Shown in pieces: positions 34,923 to 42,643 of a stretch of DNA of 64,000 nucleotides; position 1 is the stretch's first letter, and each line of letters begins with the position of its first letter. This DNA comes from Neisseria sicca (GTDB taxonomy: Bacteria > Pseudomonadota > Gammaproteobacteria > Burkholderiales > Neisseriaceae): positions 1,922,001 to 1,986,000 of the forward strand of contig NZ_CP072524.1 of assembly GCF_017753665.1 (NCBI RefSeq). The letters are read 5' to 3'. The translations under genes were made by a program, and so were the position numbers. The notes beneath the pieces are model-generated. The model was not told where the DNA came from and ran no database searches. It was given only the letters and a program-made list of their open reading frames with translations.

Positions 34923-35338
34923 TATTGACCTACCTGTCTTACTACAAAGGTCGTAGGAATAGGCAATTTGGCAGCAGCCAATTCAAATGCTTCACGAGCC
35001 AAAGCCTCTGGAACACCGTCCATTTCATACAACACTTTGCCTGGTTTGATTTCGGCAATGTAATATTCCACGTTACCTTTACCGCCACCCATACGAACTT
35101 GAATAGGTTTTTCAGTAATTGGTTTATCAGGGAATACACGAATCCAAATACGACCACCACGTTTAATGTGACGAGTCATTGTACGACGAGCAGCTTCGAT
35201 TTGGCGGGCAGTCAAACGACCACGACCAACGGCTTTCAAACCGAACTCACCGAAACTTACTTTGTTACCGCGAGTAGCAATACCAGTATTGCGACCTTTT
35301 TGTTGCTTGCGGTATTTCAGTCTAGTTGGCTGCAGCAT
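34922..35338 (-). CDS. rplP: 50S ribosomal protein L16
   Basis: A 138-residue protein near the peptidyl transferase centre. The start MLQPTRLKYRKQQKGRN at 35338 is the family start; the frame continues upstream inside rpsC. It overlaps the end of rpsC by 17 bases. Confidence 0.97.
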   Translation of the reverse strand: MLQPTRLKYRKQQKGRNTGIATRGNKVSFGEFGLKAVGRGRLTARQIEAARRTMTRHIKRGGRIWIRVFPDKPITEKPIQVRMGGGKGNVEYYIAEIKPGKVLYEMDGVPEALAREAFELAAAKLPIPTTFVVRQVGQ

Positions 35339-36017
35339 TACGTCCACCTGCCTTTCTTTGTTTCTTTTCATGCTCAGGTTTAGCTGAAGTCTTTACATTA
35401 CCTTCAGTATAGACCCAAACTTTCAGACCCAGCACGCCATAAGTGGTATGGGCTTCGCTAGTCGCATAATCTACGTTGGCACGCAAAGTATGCAGAGGTA
35501 CACGACCTTCACGATACCATTCGCTACGAGCAATATCTGCACCATTCAGACGACCTGAGGTCATAATCTTGATACCTTTTGCTCCTGAACGCATAGCATT
35601 TTGCATAGCGCGCTTCATAGCACGGCGGAATTGAACGCGTTTTTCCAATTGCTGAGCAATACCATCAGCAATAATTTGTGCATCCAATTCAGGTTTACGG
35701 ATTTCTTCGATATTCACATGAACAGGCACGCCCATCAAGGCTTGCAAATCACGTTTCAGAACTTCGATATCCTCACCTTTTTTACCAATTACTACTCCTG
35801 GACGGGCAGAGTGGATGGTAATGCGTGCAGATTTTGCAGGACGTTCAATAACTACGCGACCAACAGAAGCATTCGCCAATTTTTTACGCAGGTAGTTACG
35901 AACATCAATGTCTTGTTTCAAAACAGCAGAAAAGTCGGTGCTTTTAGCAAACCATTTTGAAGCCCAGTCTTTAGTTACCGCCAGGCGAAAGCCTGTAGGG
36001 TTAATCTTTTGTCCCAT
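35322..36017 (-). CDS. rpsC: 30S ribosomal protein S3
   Basis: A 231-residue protein with a KH domain (SARPGVVIGKKGEDIEVL), lining the mRNA entry tunnel. It contains the one good uptake sequence of the whole ribosomal cluster (about 35553-35565, read as GRLNG). Confidence 0.98.
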   Translation of the reverse strand: MGQKINPTGFRLAVTKDWASKWFAKSTDFSAVLKQDIDVRNYLRKKLANASVGRVVIERPAKSARITIHSARPGVVIGKKGEDIEVLKRDLQALMGVPVHVNIEEIRKPELDAQIIADGIAQQLEKRVQFRRAMKRAMQNAMRSGAKGIKIMTSGRLNGADIARSEWYREGRVPLHTLRANVDYATSEAHTTYGVLGLKVWVYTEGNVKTSAKPEHEKKQRKAGGRNAAAN

Positions 36018-36026
36018 AGCTTTTCC

Positions 36027-36356
36027 TTAGTTGCCCACTGTCACATTGATATGACAAGTTTGTTTTTCAATGCGGTTACCGCGACCTTTGGCACGAGCTT
36101 GGAAACGTTTCAAGCTTGGACCTTTGTCAACAAAGATAGTGACCACTTTCAACTCATCAATGTCGGCACCGTTATTGTGCTCGGCATTAGCAATAGCTGA
36201 TTCCAATACTTTTTTAATCAGTTCAGCACCTTTTTTAGGGCTGAAAGTCAAAATATTCAAAGCTTGGGCAACGTCTTTACCACGAATCAAATCAGCTACC
36301 AAACGAGCTTTTTGGGCTGAAATACGGGCATTTTTATGTTGTGCATTTACTCTCAT
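36027..36356 (-). CDS. rplV: 50S ribosomal protein L22
   Basis: A 109-residue protein whose long loop reaches into the exit tunnel: ARISAQKARLVADLIRGKDV and FVDKGPSLKRFQARAKGRGNRI, a site where macrolide-resistance changes can occur; nothing unusual is seen. Confidence 0.98.
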   Translation of the reverse strand: MRVNAQHKNARISAQKARLVADLIRGKDVAQALNILTFSPKKGAELIKKVLESAIANAEHNNGADIDELKVVTIFVDKGPSLKRFQARAKGRGNRIEKQTCHINVTVGN

Positions 36357-36364
36357 GATTCACC

Positions 36365-36643
36365 TTATTTCTTTTTAGCCTTTTTATCAGCCAAATGGCC
36401 TTTAAAGGTACGGGTCAATGAGAATTCACCTAATTTATGACCAACCATGTTATCACTGATAAACACCGGCACATGAGTGCGGCCGTTGTGTACAGCAATG
36501 GTCAGACCGATAAAGTCAGGCAGAATGGTAGAACGACGAGACCAGGTTTTAATCGGGCGTTTGTCGTTGCTTGCACGAGCAGCATCTACTTTTTTCAGCA
36601 AATGCAGGTCTACATATGGGCCTTTTTTCAATGAACGAGCCAT
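36365..36643 (-). CDS. rpsS: 30S ribosomal protein S19
   Basis: A 92-residue head protein: [20 protein letters not shown] and [24 protein letters not shown]. Confidence 0.98.
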
Positions 36644-36648
36644 ACTAA

Positions 36649-37482
36649 TTAACCTTTATTTGAGTAACGACGACGAACAATCATGTTATCCGTGCGTTTG
36701 TTATTACGAGTGCGGTAGCCTTTAGCAGGAGTACCCCATGGGCTAACCGGTTCGCGAGCTTCACCGGTACGACCTTCACCACCACCATGCGGGTGATCGA
36801 CAGGGTTCATGACAACACCACGAACGGTCGGACGAATACCGCGCCAACGATTGGCACCAGCTTTACCGATTTTCTTCAGGCTTTGCTCTTCGTTACCGAC
36901 TTCACCGATGGTTGCACGGCAATCTACGTTGATTTTACGAACTTCGCCAGAGCGCAGACGGACTTGAGCGTATGCACCTTCTTTAGCCAACAATACTGCA
37001 GAAGCACCGGCAGAACGCGCAATTTGTGCACCTTTACCAGGTTTCATTTCGATACAGTGGATAGTCGTACCAACGGGGATGTTGCGGATCGGCAGGGTGT
37101 TACCTACTTTGATGGCAGCTTCAGCACCGGAAACCAATACAGCACCGGCTTGAATACCGCGAGGAGCGATGATATAGCGACGCTCACCGTCTGCATAGCA
37201 CAACAGTGCAATGAAAGCAGTACGGTTAGGATCGTATTCGATACGCTCTACTTTTGCAGGGATACCGTCTTTGTTACGTTTAAAGTCTACAACACGGTAA
37301 TGGTGTTTATGACCGCCGCCTTTGTGACGAGTGGTGATATGACCATTATTGTTACGACCGGCAGTAGAATTTTTCTTTTCGAGCAAAGGTGCATAAGGCG
37401 CACCTTTGTGCAAACCTTCTGTTACCACGCGAACCATGCCGCGACGGCCTGCAGAAGTTGGCTTCATTTTAACGATTGCCAT
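36649..37482 (-). CDS. rplB: 50S ribosomal protein L2
   Basis: A 277-residue protein needed for subunit joining and peptidyl transfer. [27 protein letters not shown] contains the highly conserved block with the key histidine ([15 protein letters not shown]). It lies between rplW and rpsS. Confidence 0.98.
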
Positions 37483-37487
37483 TTTGT

Positions 37488-37802
37488 TTATTCCTTATCT
37501 GCAGCTGCAGCAGCGGCTTCCAAATCCAACTCTTGACCGGCAGCCAAGCTTACATAAGCTTTTTTAACATCGCTGCGGCGGCCCAAAGTACGACCAAAAC
37601 GCTTAGTTTTACCTTTAGTGGTAACGGTAGTTACAGAAGCAACTTGAACACCGAACAGCAGCTCAACAGCAGCTTTGATTTCAGGTTTGGTTGCATTTGC
37701 CAAAACTTTAAACGTCATTTGGTTGCGTTTTTCAGCCAATACGTTGCTTTTTTCAGAAACGATAGGTGCCAAAATCACTTGAGTCAAACGTTGTTGATTC
37801 AT
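37488..37802 (-). CDS. rplW: 50S ribosomal protein L23
   Basis: A 104-residue protein at the tunnel exit, a docking site for SRP and trigger factor. The start MNQQRLTQVILAPIVSEKS at 37802 forms an ATGA overlap with the rplD stop codon, the classic coupled arrangement; another ATG lies two codons upstream. Confidence 0.96.
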   Translation of the reverse strand: MNQQRLTQVILAPIVSEKSNVLAEKRNQMTFKVLANATKPEIKAAVELLFGVQVASVTTVTTKGKTKRFGRTLGRRSDVKKAYVSLAAGQELDLEAAAAAADKE

Positions 37803-38419
37803 ACCCATTGCTCCTCTAATTGTGCAACTGCATCTTTAGTGATGATTACTTTTTTGTAACGCAGCAAGCTGTAAGGATCAACTTGTTGAGCTTCCAAAAC
37901 CAACACATTTGGCAAGTTGCGTGAAGCCAAGTAAACATTCTCATCGAGCTGTTTGATTACAAACAGCACTTGCTCCAGACCCAGATTTTTCACTTGTTCG
38001 GCAAAAACTTTGGTTTTAGGAGTTTCAGCAGTCAACGCTTCGATAGCAAACAAACGCTCGTCACGAGCCAATTGGGACAGGATAGTCGCCATACCGGCAC
38101 GGTACATTTTACGGTTTACTTTTTGAGTGAAGTTTTCGTCGGGTTTGTTCGGGAACGCACGACCACCTTTACGCCACAGCGGAGAAGAAGTCATACCGGA
38201 ACGGGCACGGCCGGTACCTTTTTGACGCCATGGTTTTTTGGTTGAGTGTTTTACTTCGGCACGGGTTTTTTGAGCGCGGTTGCCAGAACGGGCGTTTGCC
38301 AAGTAGGCATTTACCAGCTGATGAACCAACGCTTCATTGTATTCGCGAGCGAACAAAGCATCAGAAACAGACAGACTGCCTGAAACTTGTCCTTTAGCGT
38401 CAATTACTTTCAATTCCAT
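37799..38419 (-). CDS. rplD: 50S ribosomal protein L4
   Basis: A 206-residue protein whose loop lines the exit tunnel (QKGTGRARSGMTSSPLWRKGG). In E. coli L4 represses its own operon through the leader RNA. It overlaps rplC by one base and rplW by four. Confidence 0.98.
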   Translation of the reverse strand: MELKVIDAKGQVSGSLSVSDALFAREYNEALVHQLVNAYLANARSGNRAQKTRAEVKHSTKKPWRQKGTGRARSGMTSSPLWRKGGRAFPNKPDENFTQKVNRKMYRAGMATILSQLARDERLFAIEALTAETPKTKVFAEQVKNLGLEQVLFVIKQLDENVYLASRNLPNVLVLEAQQVDPYSLLRYKKVIITKDAVAQLEEQWV

Positions 38420-39063
38420 TACGCACCTACTTTCACGCTAGGACGAACTACAACATCGCTGTTGACCGCACCCGGAACAGCACCCTTAACCAACAGCAGT
38501 TGGCGTTCTGCATCAACACGGACAACTTCCAGTTTTTGGACAGTTGCTTTGGTGTTGCCGTATTGACCGGCCATGCGTTTACCGGGGAACACGCGACCTG
38601 GGTCTTGCGCCATACCGATAGAACCTGGAACACGGTGAGAACGGGAGTTACCGTGGGAAGTACGTTGGGCACCGAAGTTATGACGTTTGATCGTACCGGA
38701 GAAACCTTTACCTTTAGAGGTACCGGTTACATCGACCAGTTGACCGACTTCAAACATAGAAACGGTGATTTCGTCACCGGCTTTCAATTCAGCCAGTTTT
38801 TCTTCAGTCAAAGCAAACTCGATCAAACCACGACCGGCTTCAACACCTGCTTTTGCAAAGTGTCCGGCTTCGGCTTTGTTGACACGGTTAGCTTTTTTCT
38901 GACCAAAGGTAACTTGAACGGCAGTATAGCCGTCAGTATCTTTGGATTTTACTTGTGTAACGCGGTTGGCAGACATATCCAAAACGGTTACCGGAACAGA
39001 AACACCCTGTTCGTCGAACACGCGGGTCATACCAACTTTGCGTCCAACCAGACCTAAAGTCAT
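38419..39063 (-). CDS. rplC: 50S ribosomal protein L3
   Basis: A 214-residue assembly initiator: GLVGRKVGMTRVFDEQG, GKGFSGTIKRHNFGAQRTSHGNS and PGRVFPGKRMAGQYG. AAAGGA precedes the ATG. It is the first gene of the cluster here; rpsJ, normally directly upstream, is not present. Confidence 0.98.
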   Translation of the reverse strand: MTLGLVGRKVGMTRVFDEQGVSVPVTVLDMSANRVTQVKSKDTDGYTAVQVTFGQKKANRVNKAEAGHFAKAGVEAGRGLIEFALTEEKLAELKAGDEITVSMFEVGQLVDVTGTSKGKGFSGTIKRHNFGAQRTSHGNSRSHRVPGSIGMAQDPGRVFPGKRMAGQYGNTKATVQKLEVVRVDAERQLLLVKGAVPGAVNSDVVVRPSVKVGA

Positions 39064-39147
39064 GATTATTTTCCTTTTAAAGTAAAGGGGCGGGCTACGA
39101 TTGGCCTACCTTCGGACAATGATAAAACTTGGCACAAATGCACCAAG
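39064..39147 (-). promoter_or_regulatory. Structured leader of the ribosomal protein cluster
   Basis: About 84 bases of 5' leader. Near its start ACTTGG (TGCATTTGTG) CCAAGT forms a hairpin followed by TTTTATC, which could act as an attenuator. L4-type control is known for this operon in E. coli; its use here is a guess. Confidence 0.5.
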
Positions 39148-39153
39148 TCCGCC

Positions 39154-39183
39154 ATTATAATCGACAAATCAAGCAAATACCAA
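39154..39183 (-). promoter_or_regulatory. Promoter of the rplC-led ribosomal cluster
   Basis: Minus-strand TTGGTA (39178-39183), 18-base spacer and a perfect TATAAT (39154-39159), 90 bases upstream of rplC. Confidence 0.7.
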
Positions 39184-39302
39184 TCTTTTTTTAACACAGG
39201 GGCTTACTCGTGCTTTTTATCCCTATAAATTGATATTTCGCCGTCTATATACCCGAGGGAAGCGGCGTGTTGTTTACACACAAATCACCCTCCATATTTA
39301 AC

Positions 39303-39349
39303 AAAAGGTCGTCTGAAACCCACAATCATAGGTTTTCAGACGACCTTTT
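39303..39349. terminator. Uptake-sequence hairpin after ampG
   Basis: AAAAGGTCGTCTGAAACC and its near-complement around a loop of about 11 bases, just after the leftward ampG stop codon. Confidence 0.85.
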
Positions 39350-39364
39350 ATCCTACCGATACAT

Positions 39365-40648
39365 TCAAACGGCGGACTGCTTCGCTTTGTCACCGTTCCA
39401 AGGTGCAACTTTAAACAGCAGCAACATACCCGGAATCCCTAACATGAAACACAGCCAAAAGAAATTAACGTAGCCCATCGCTTCAATCAGAAACCCTGCT
39501 GTCGCATTCATAAACGTACGCGGTACAGCGGATAGGCTGGACAGCAGCGCAAACTGTGTGGCGGTAAATGCGGTATTGGTTTGTTGCGCCATATACGACA
39601 CAAATGCCACCGTACCCAAGCCGACACCTACTGCCTCGGCAGCAATGACGACTGCCAACATGGTTCGTTCTGATGCACCCACATGCTCGAAATGTCCGAA
39701 ACTTGCCAGCCACGCAAAACCTAAAATCGTAACCCATTGCACCAAACCAAAAAGCCACAATGCACGGTTCACGCCTAATTTGTTTACCCAAATGCCGCCG
39801 ATAATCCCGAAAATCACCGCCGGCCACAGTCCCGCGTTTTTCGCAATCAGGCCCATGTCAGTTGGTGAGAAGCCCATATCGATATAAAACGGGTTTGCCA
39901 GCGCAGTTGCCATACTGTCACCCAGTTTATACAGCACGATAAAAGCCAAAATAATCAACGCCTGTTTAATGCTTTGACGGGTAAAGAAATCGCGGAACGG
40001 CTCAACAACGGTATTTTTAAACCCTTTTGCACCTACGGGTTGTTGTGCCGGTTCTCGCGCCACGAATAAAGTGGCAAGCAACCCCGGAATCATGAATAGC
40101 GCGGTAATGATGAAGACGGACGACCAAGGCATCCTATCGGCTAAAATCAGACTTAATGAAGCGGGAATCAACGAGGAAATACGATAGGCATTCACATACA
40201 GCGAGTTACCCAAAACCAACTCTTCATCGGATAACACTTCTCGGCGGAAAGCATCGATCACAATATCCTGACTGGCGGAAAAAAACGCCACTACCAAAGA
40301 CAGCCCCAAAATAATGGACAAGTGTTCTTGCGGGCGGACAAACGCATAGGCAGCCAAAAGCAGCAAAAGCGCTATCTGCATCACCAGCATCCAGCCGCGC
40401 CGCAAACCTAAAAACGGCAAGCGTACAGAGTCCATGAGCGGAGACCAGATAAATTTCCAAGTGTAAGGAAAACCAATCAGGGCAAACAGCCCGATGGTTT
40501 TCAAATTAACCTCGTTGAGGCGCAGCCACGCAGGAATCAGGCTGTATAGGAAATAAAGCGGCAGCCCCGATGTGAAGCCCGTAAAAATACAAATCAGCAT
40601 ATTGCGCGAAAAAATCCGCTGCATCGTGCTTGGTTGTGAAGCAGTCAT
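39365..40648 (-). CDS. ampG: AmpG muropeptide permease (MFS)
   Basis: A 427-residue 12-segment transporter that imports anhydro-muropeptides for cell-wall recycling. FTGFTSGLPLYFLYSLIPAWLR, SQDIVIDAFRREVL and YKLGDSMATALANPFYIDMGFS are AmpG signatures. In Neisseria, AmpG activity sets how much cytotoxic peptidoglycan is released. It stands alone between uptake-sequence hairpins. Confidence 0.92.
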   Translation of the reverse strand: MTASQPSTMQRIFSRNMLICIFTGFTSGLPLYFLYSLIPAWLRLNEVNLKTIGLFALIGFPYTWKFIWSPLMDSVRLPFLGLRRGWMLVMQIALLLLLAAYAFVRPQEHLSIILGLSLVVAFFSASQDIVIDAFRREVLSDEELVLGNSLYVNAYRISSLIPASLSLILADRMPWSSVFIITALFMIPGLLATLFVAREPAQQPVGAKGFKNTVVEPFRDFFTRQSIKQALIILAFIVLYKLGDSMATALANPFYIDMGFSPTDMGLIAKNAGLWPAVIFGIIGGIWVNKLGVNRALWLFGLVQWVTILGFAWLASFGHFEHVGASERTMLAVVIAAEAVGVGLGTVAFVSYMAQQTNTAFTATQFALLSSLSAVPRTFMNATAGFLIEAMGYVNFFWLCFMLGIPGMLLLFKVAPWNGDKAKQSAV

Positions 40649-40727
40649 AATGGGTGAGCAACATCAAAAAGAAAGGCGCATTGTAACAAATCCTGTTTAA
40701 ACAAACTTTAAACTATGCATAATAATC

Positions 40728-40772
40728 AAAAAGGTCATCTGAAAACCGTTTTTCCGTTTTCAGACGACCTTT
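40728..40772. terminator. Uptake-sequence hairpin with one variant arm
   Basis: The left arm reads AAGGTCATCTGAAAAC (one base off the uptake sequence), the right arm is a full copy; together they close a stem after the leftward MFS gene. Confidence 0.8.
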
Positions 40773-40797
40773 GTGCTTGGCTTGGTGTTTAAGCGGG

Positions 40798-42012
40798 TTA
40801 CGCCGTTTTCTTCTCGCGTATCGGCAGGTTCAGCAAAGCCGCCGTTCCCGCCAACACTGCATCGGCATACCACATCCAGCCATAATCGTTGAATTGATAA
40901 ATCACGATGCCGCCGATATACGAGCCTAAAAAGCCGCCGATTTGGTGGCTCAACATCGTCAGTCCGAACAGCGTCGCCAGATAGCGCGTGCCGAACAGCT
41001 TGCCCGTAATCGCGGCAGTCGGGGCGACGGTGGCGAGCCAAGTGAAGCCCAGCGCGGCGGCGAAAATGTAGAAATTGACGTCGGTTCTCGGGGCGGCCAG
41101 GTATATCAGCACCATCGCCACACGCGAGGCGTAGAGTCCGAACAAAACGTATTTGCCCAAAAACCGCCCCGTACACCAGCCCGAAAAAATGCAGCCCGCG
41201 ATGTTCGCTAAGCCGATAATCGCAATCGAAGTCGAAGCGACCGAAGCGGGCAGGCCGCAGAGCGCGATCTCGTTGGGCAGGTGGGTTACCAAAAACGCAA
41301 TGTGGAAACCGCAGGTAAAAAAGCCTAAGTGCAGCAGGATGTAGCTTCGGTCTTTAAACGCCGCTTTGACCGCCTGCCCCAGCGTTTGCCCGTTTTCAGA
41401 CGACGTGTGGTGCGTGGCGACAGCGTTTTTGCCGCCCGCCAGCCACCACGAAATCGGCAGGATCAAAAGTGCAATGCCGCTCCAAACGTAAAACGTTCCC
41501 GTCCAGCCGACGGCAGGCAATATCAACAAACCCTGCACTAGCGGCGCAAACAGAAACTGCCCTGCCGAACCGCCCGCGTTGACCAGCCCCGAAGCCAAAC
41601 CACGTTTGTGCGGCGGCACTTTCGCCGCGACCTGTCCCATGATGATGGAGAAACCGCCCGCGCCTGTTCCGAATGCAAAAAGCAGCCCGATTGCCAGCAT
41701 CAGCCCCCAATAAGTCGGCATCTGCGGCACCATCAGACAGGCAGATGTCAACAGCAGCGCGCCGCCACCCAACACCTTAAATGCGCCGAAGCGGTCGGCA
41801 AGCGCGCCGGAAAGCGGCTGGGACAAGCCCCACATCAACTGGAAAACGGCAATAATCAGGCTGAACTCTTGGATACTCAGCTCGGTAGAGTCGACGACCG
41901 GACGGACAAACAGCCCCATAGTCATGCGCATACCGATGGTAATCAGTAGGATGGCGGCGGCAGCGGCGGTCACCAGCCAAAGGTTAGGGGATTTTTGCTG
42001 TGCGTGTGTCAT
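40798..42012 (-). CDS. Major facilitator transporter (OFA-like)
   Basis: A 404-residue transporter with 12 hydrophobic segments. GLSQPLSGALADRFGAFKVLGGG is the MFS loop 2-3 motif, and GFSIIMGQVAAKVPPHKRGLASGLVNAGGSAGQF resembles the oxalate/formate antiporter group. The substrate cannot be told. An uptake sequence is read as TSSENG in the central loop between the two halves. Confidence 0.85.
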   Translation of the reverse strand: MTHAQQKSPNLWLVTAAAAAILLITIGMRMTMGLFVRPVVDSTELSIQEFSLIIAVFQLMWGLSQPLSGALADRFGAFKVLGGGALLLTSACLMVPQMPTYWGLMLAIGLLFAFGTGAGGFSIIMGQVAAKVPPHKRGLASGLVNAGGSAGQFLFAPLVQGLLILPAVGWTGTFYVWSGIALLILPISWWLAGGKNAVATHHTSSENGQTLGQAVKAAFKDRSYILLHLGFFTCGFHIAFLVTHLPNEIALCGLPASVASTSIAIIGLANIAGCIFSGWCTGRFLGKYVLFGLYASRVAMVLIYLAAPRTDVNFYIFAAALGFTWLATVAPTAAITGKLFGTRYLATLFGLTMLSHQIGGFLGSYIGGIVIYQFNDYGWMWYADAVLAGTAALLNLPIREKKTA

Positions 42013-42335
42013 GGTTATGGTTTGTTTCTATTGAAAAATGCCGTTCAATCAACTGGCAAAACGACGGATTCTAGCAAATTAGGTTGATATCGGCTAAATA
42101 ACTCCTGATGCTTTGGATATAGCCAAAACCTCTATCCGCAAGACTTTGTCCGTTTTTTCTATCTGCGCGGCAAATTATGGAATAAGAGTCAGGATAACCA
42201 TATATGAAAAAACGTCGTCTGAAAACCTGAAACCTTATTTTCAGACGACCTTCGACCGCAAACACCTAACCAATCCGTGCCTTCGGCTCGAAATAACGTT
42301 CTCGGACAGATGATTGTTGATTAAGAAGGAGCAGC
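42013..42335. other. Gap with an uptake-sequence hairpin
   Basis: 323 bases between the MFS gene and a small membrane-protein gene. Apart from an inverted uptake-sequence pair at 42213-42252 (left arm one base off, CGTCGTCTGAAAA) nothing is recognised. Confidence 0.6.
42213..42252. terminator. Uptake-sequence hairpin
   Basis: GTCGTCTGAAAA pairs with TTTTCAGACGAC around a loop of about 13 bases. It lies upstream of both flanking genes, so it does not obviously end a gene. Confidence 0.7.
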
Positions 42336-42542
42336 ATGAAAATAATCAGGGATATTGCACTATGGATAGTGATAACGGTTTGGATTAATTTTTATCCCGA
42401 CCGTTACCGCTACGACACCGTTCCGCAAGGACGACACGGATACTGGCACATCGATCATCCGTGGTATCCCTATGCCCGTTTTTTGTTGCCGCTGCTTCTT
42501 GCTGTCTGGATTGCCTATAAACATTTCAAAAAAAGAAAATAG
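42336..42542 (+). CDS. Small membrane protein of unknown function
   Basis: A 68-residue protein with two hydrophobic segments (about residues 4-19 and 46-62) joined by a short aromatic, histidine-rich loop (YPDRYRYDTVPQGRHGYWHIDH), and a basic tail (KHFKKRK). It has an excellent ribosome site (AAGGAGC, 5-6 bases before ATG) and is followed by an uptake-sequence hairpin, both signs of a real gene. I do not recognise the family. Confidence 0.7.
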   Translation: MKIIRDIALWIVITVWINFYPDRYRYDTVPQGRHGYWHIDHPWYPYARFLLPLLLAVWIAYKHFKKRK

Positions 42543-42556
42543 GTAGGACTGCATAC

Positions 42557-42602
42557 AAAAAGGTCGTCTGAAACCCAAATTTCGGTTTCAGACGACCTTT
42601 TT
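42557..42602. terminator. Uptake-sequence hairpin between converging genes
   Basis: AAAAAGGTCGTCTGAAACC and its complement, T runs on both sides; between the small membrane-protein gene and rne. Confidence 0.88.
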
Positions 42603-42643
42603 ATCGATTCGGGTATCTTAACGATGCCCTTTTCTTTCAGCCT

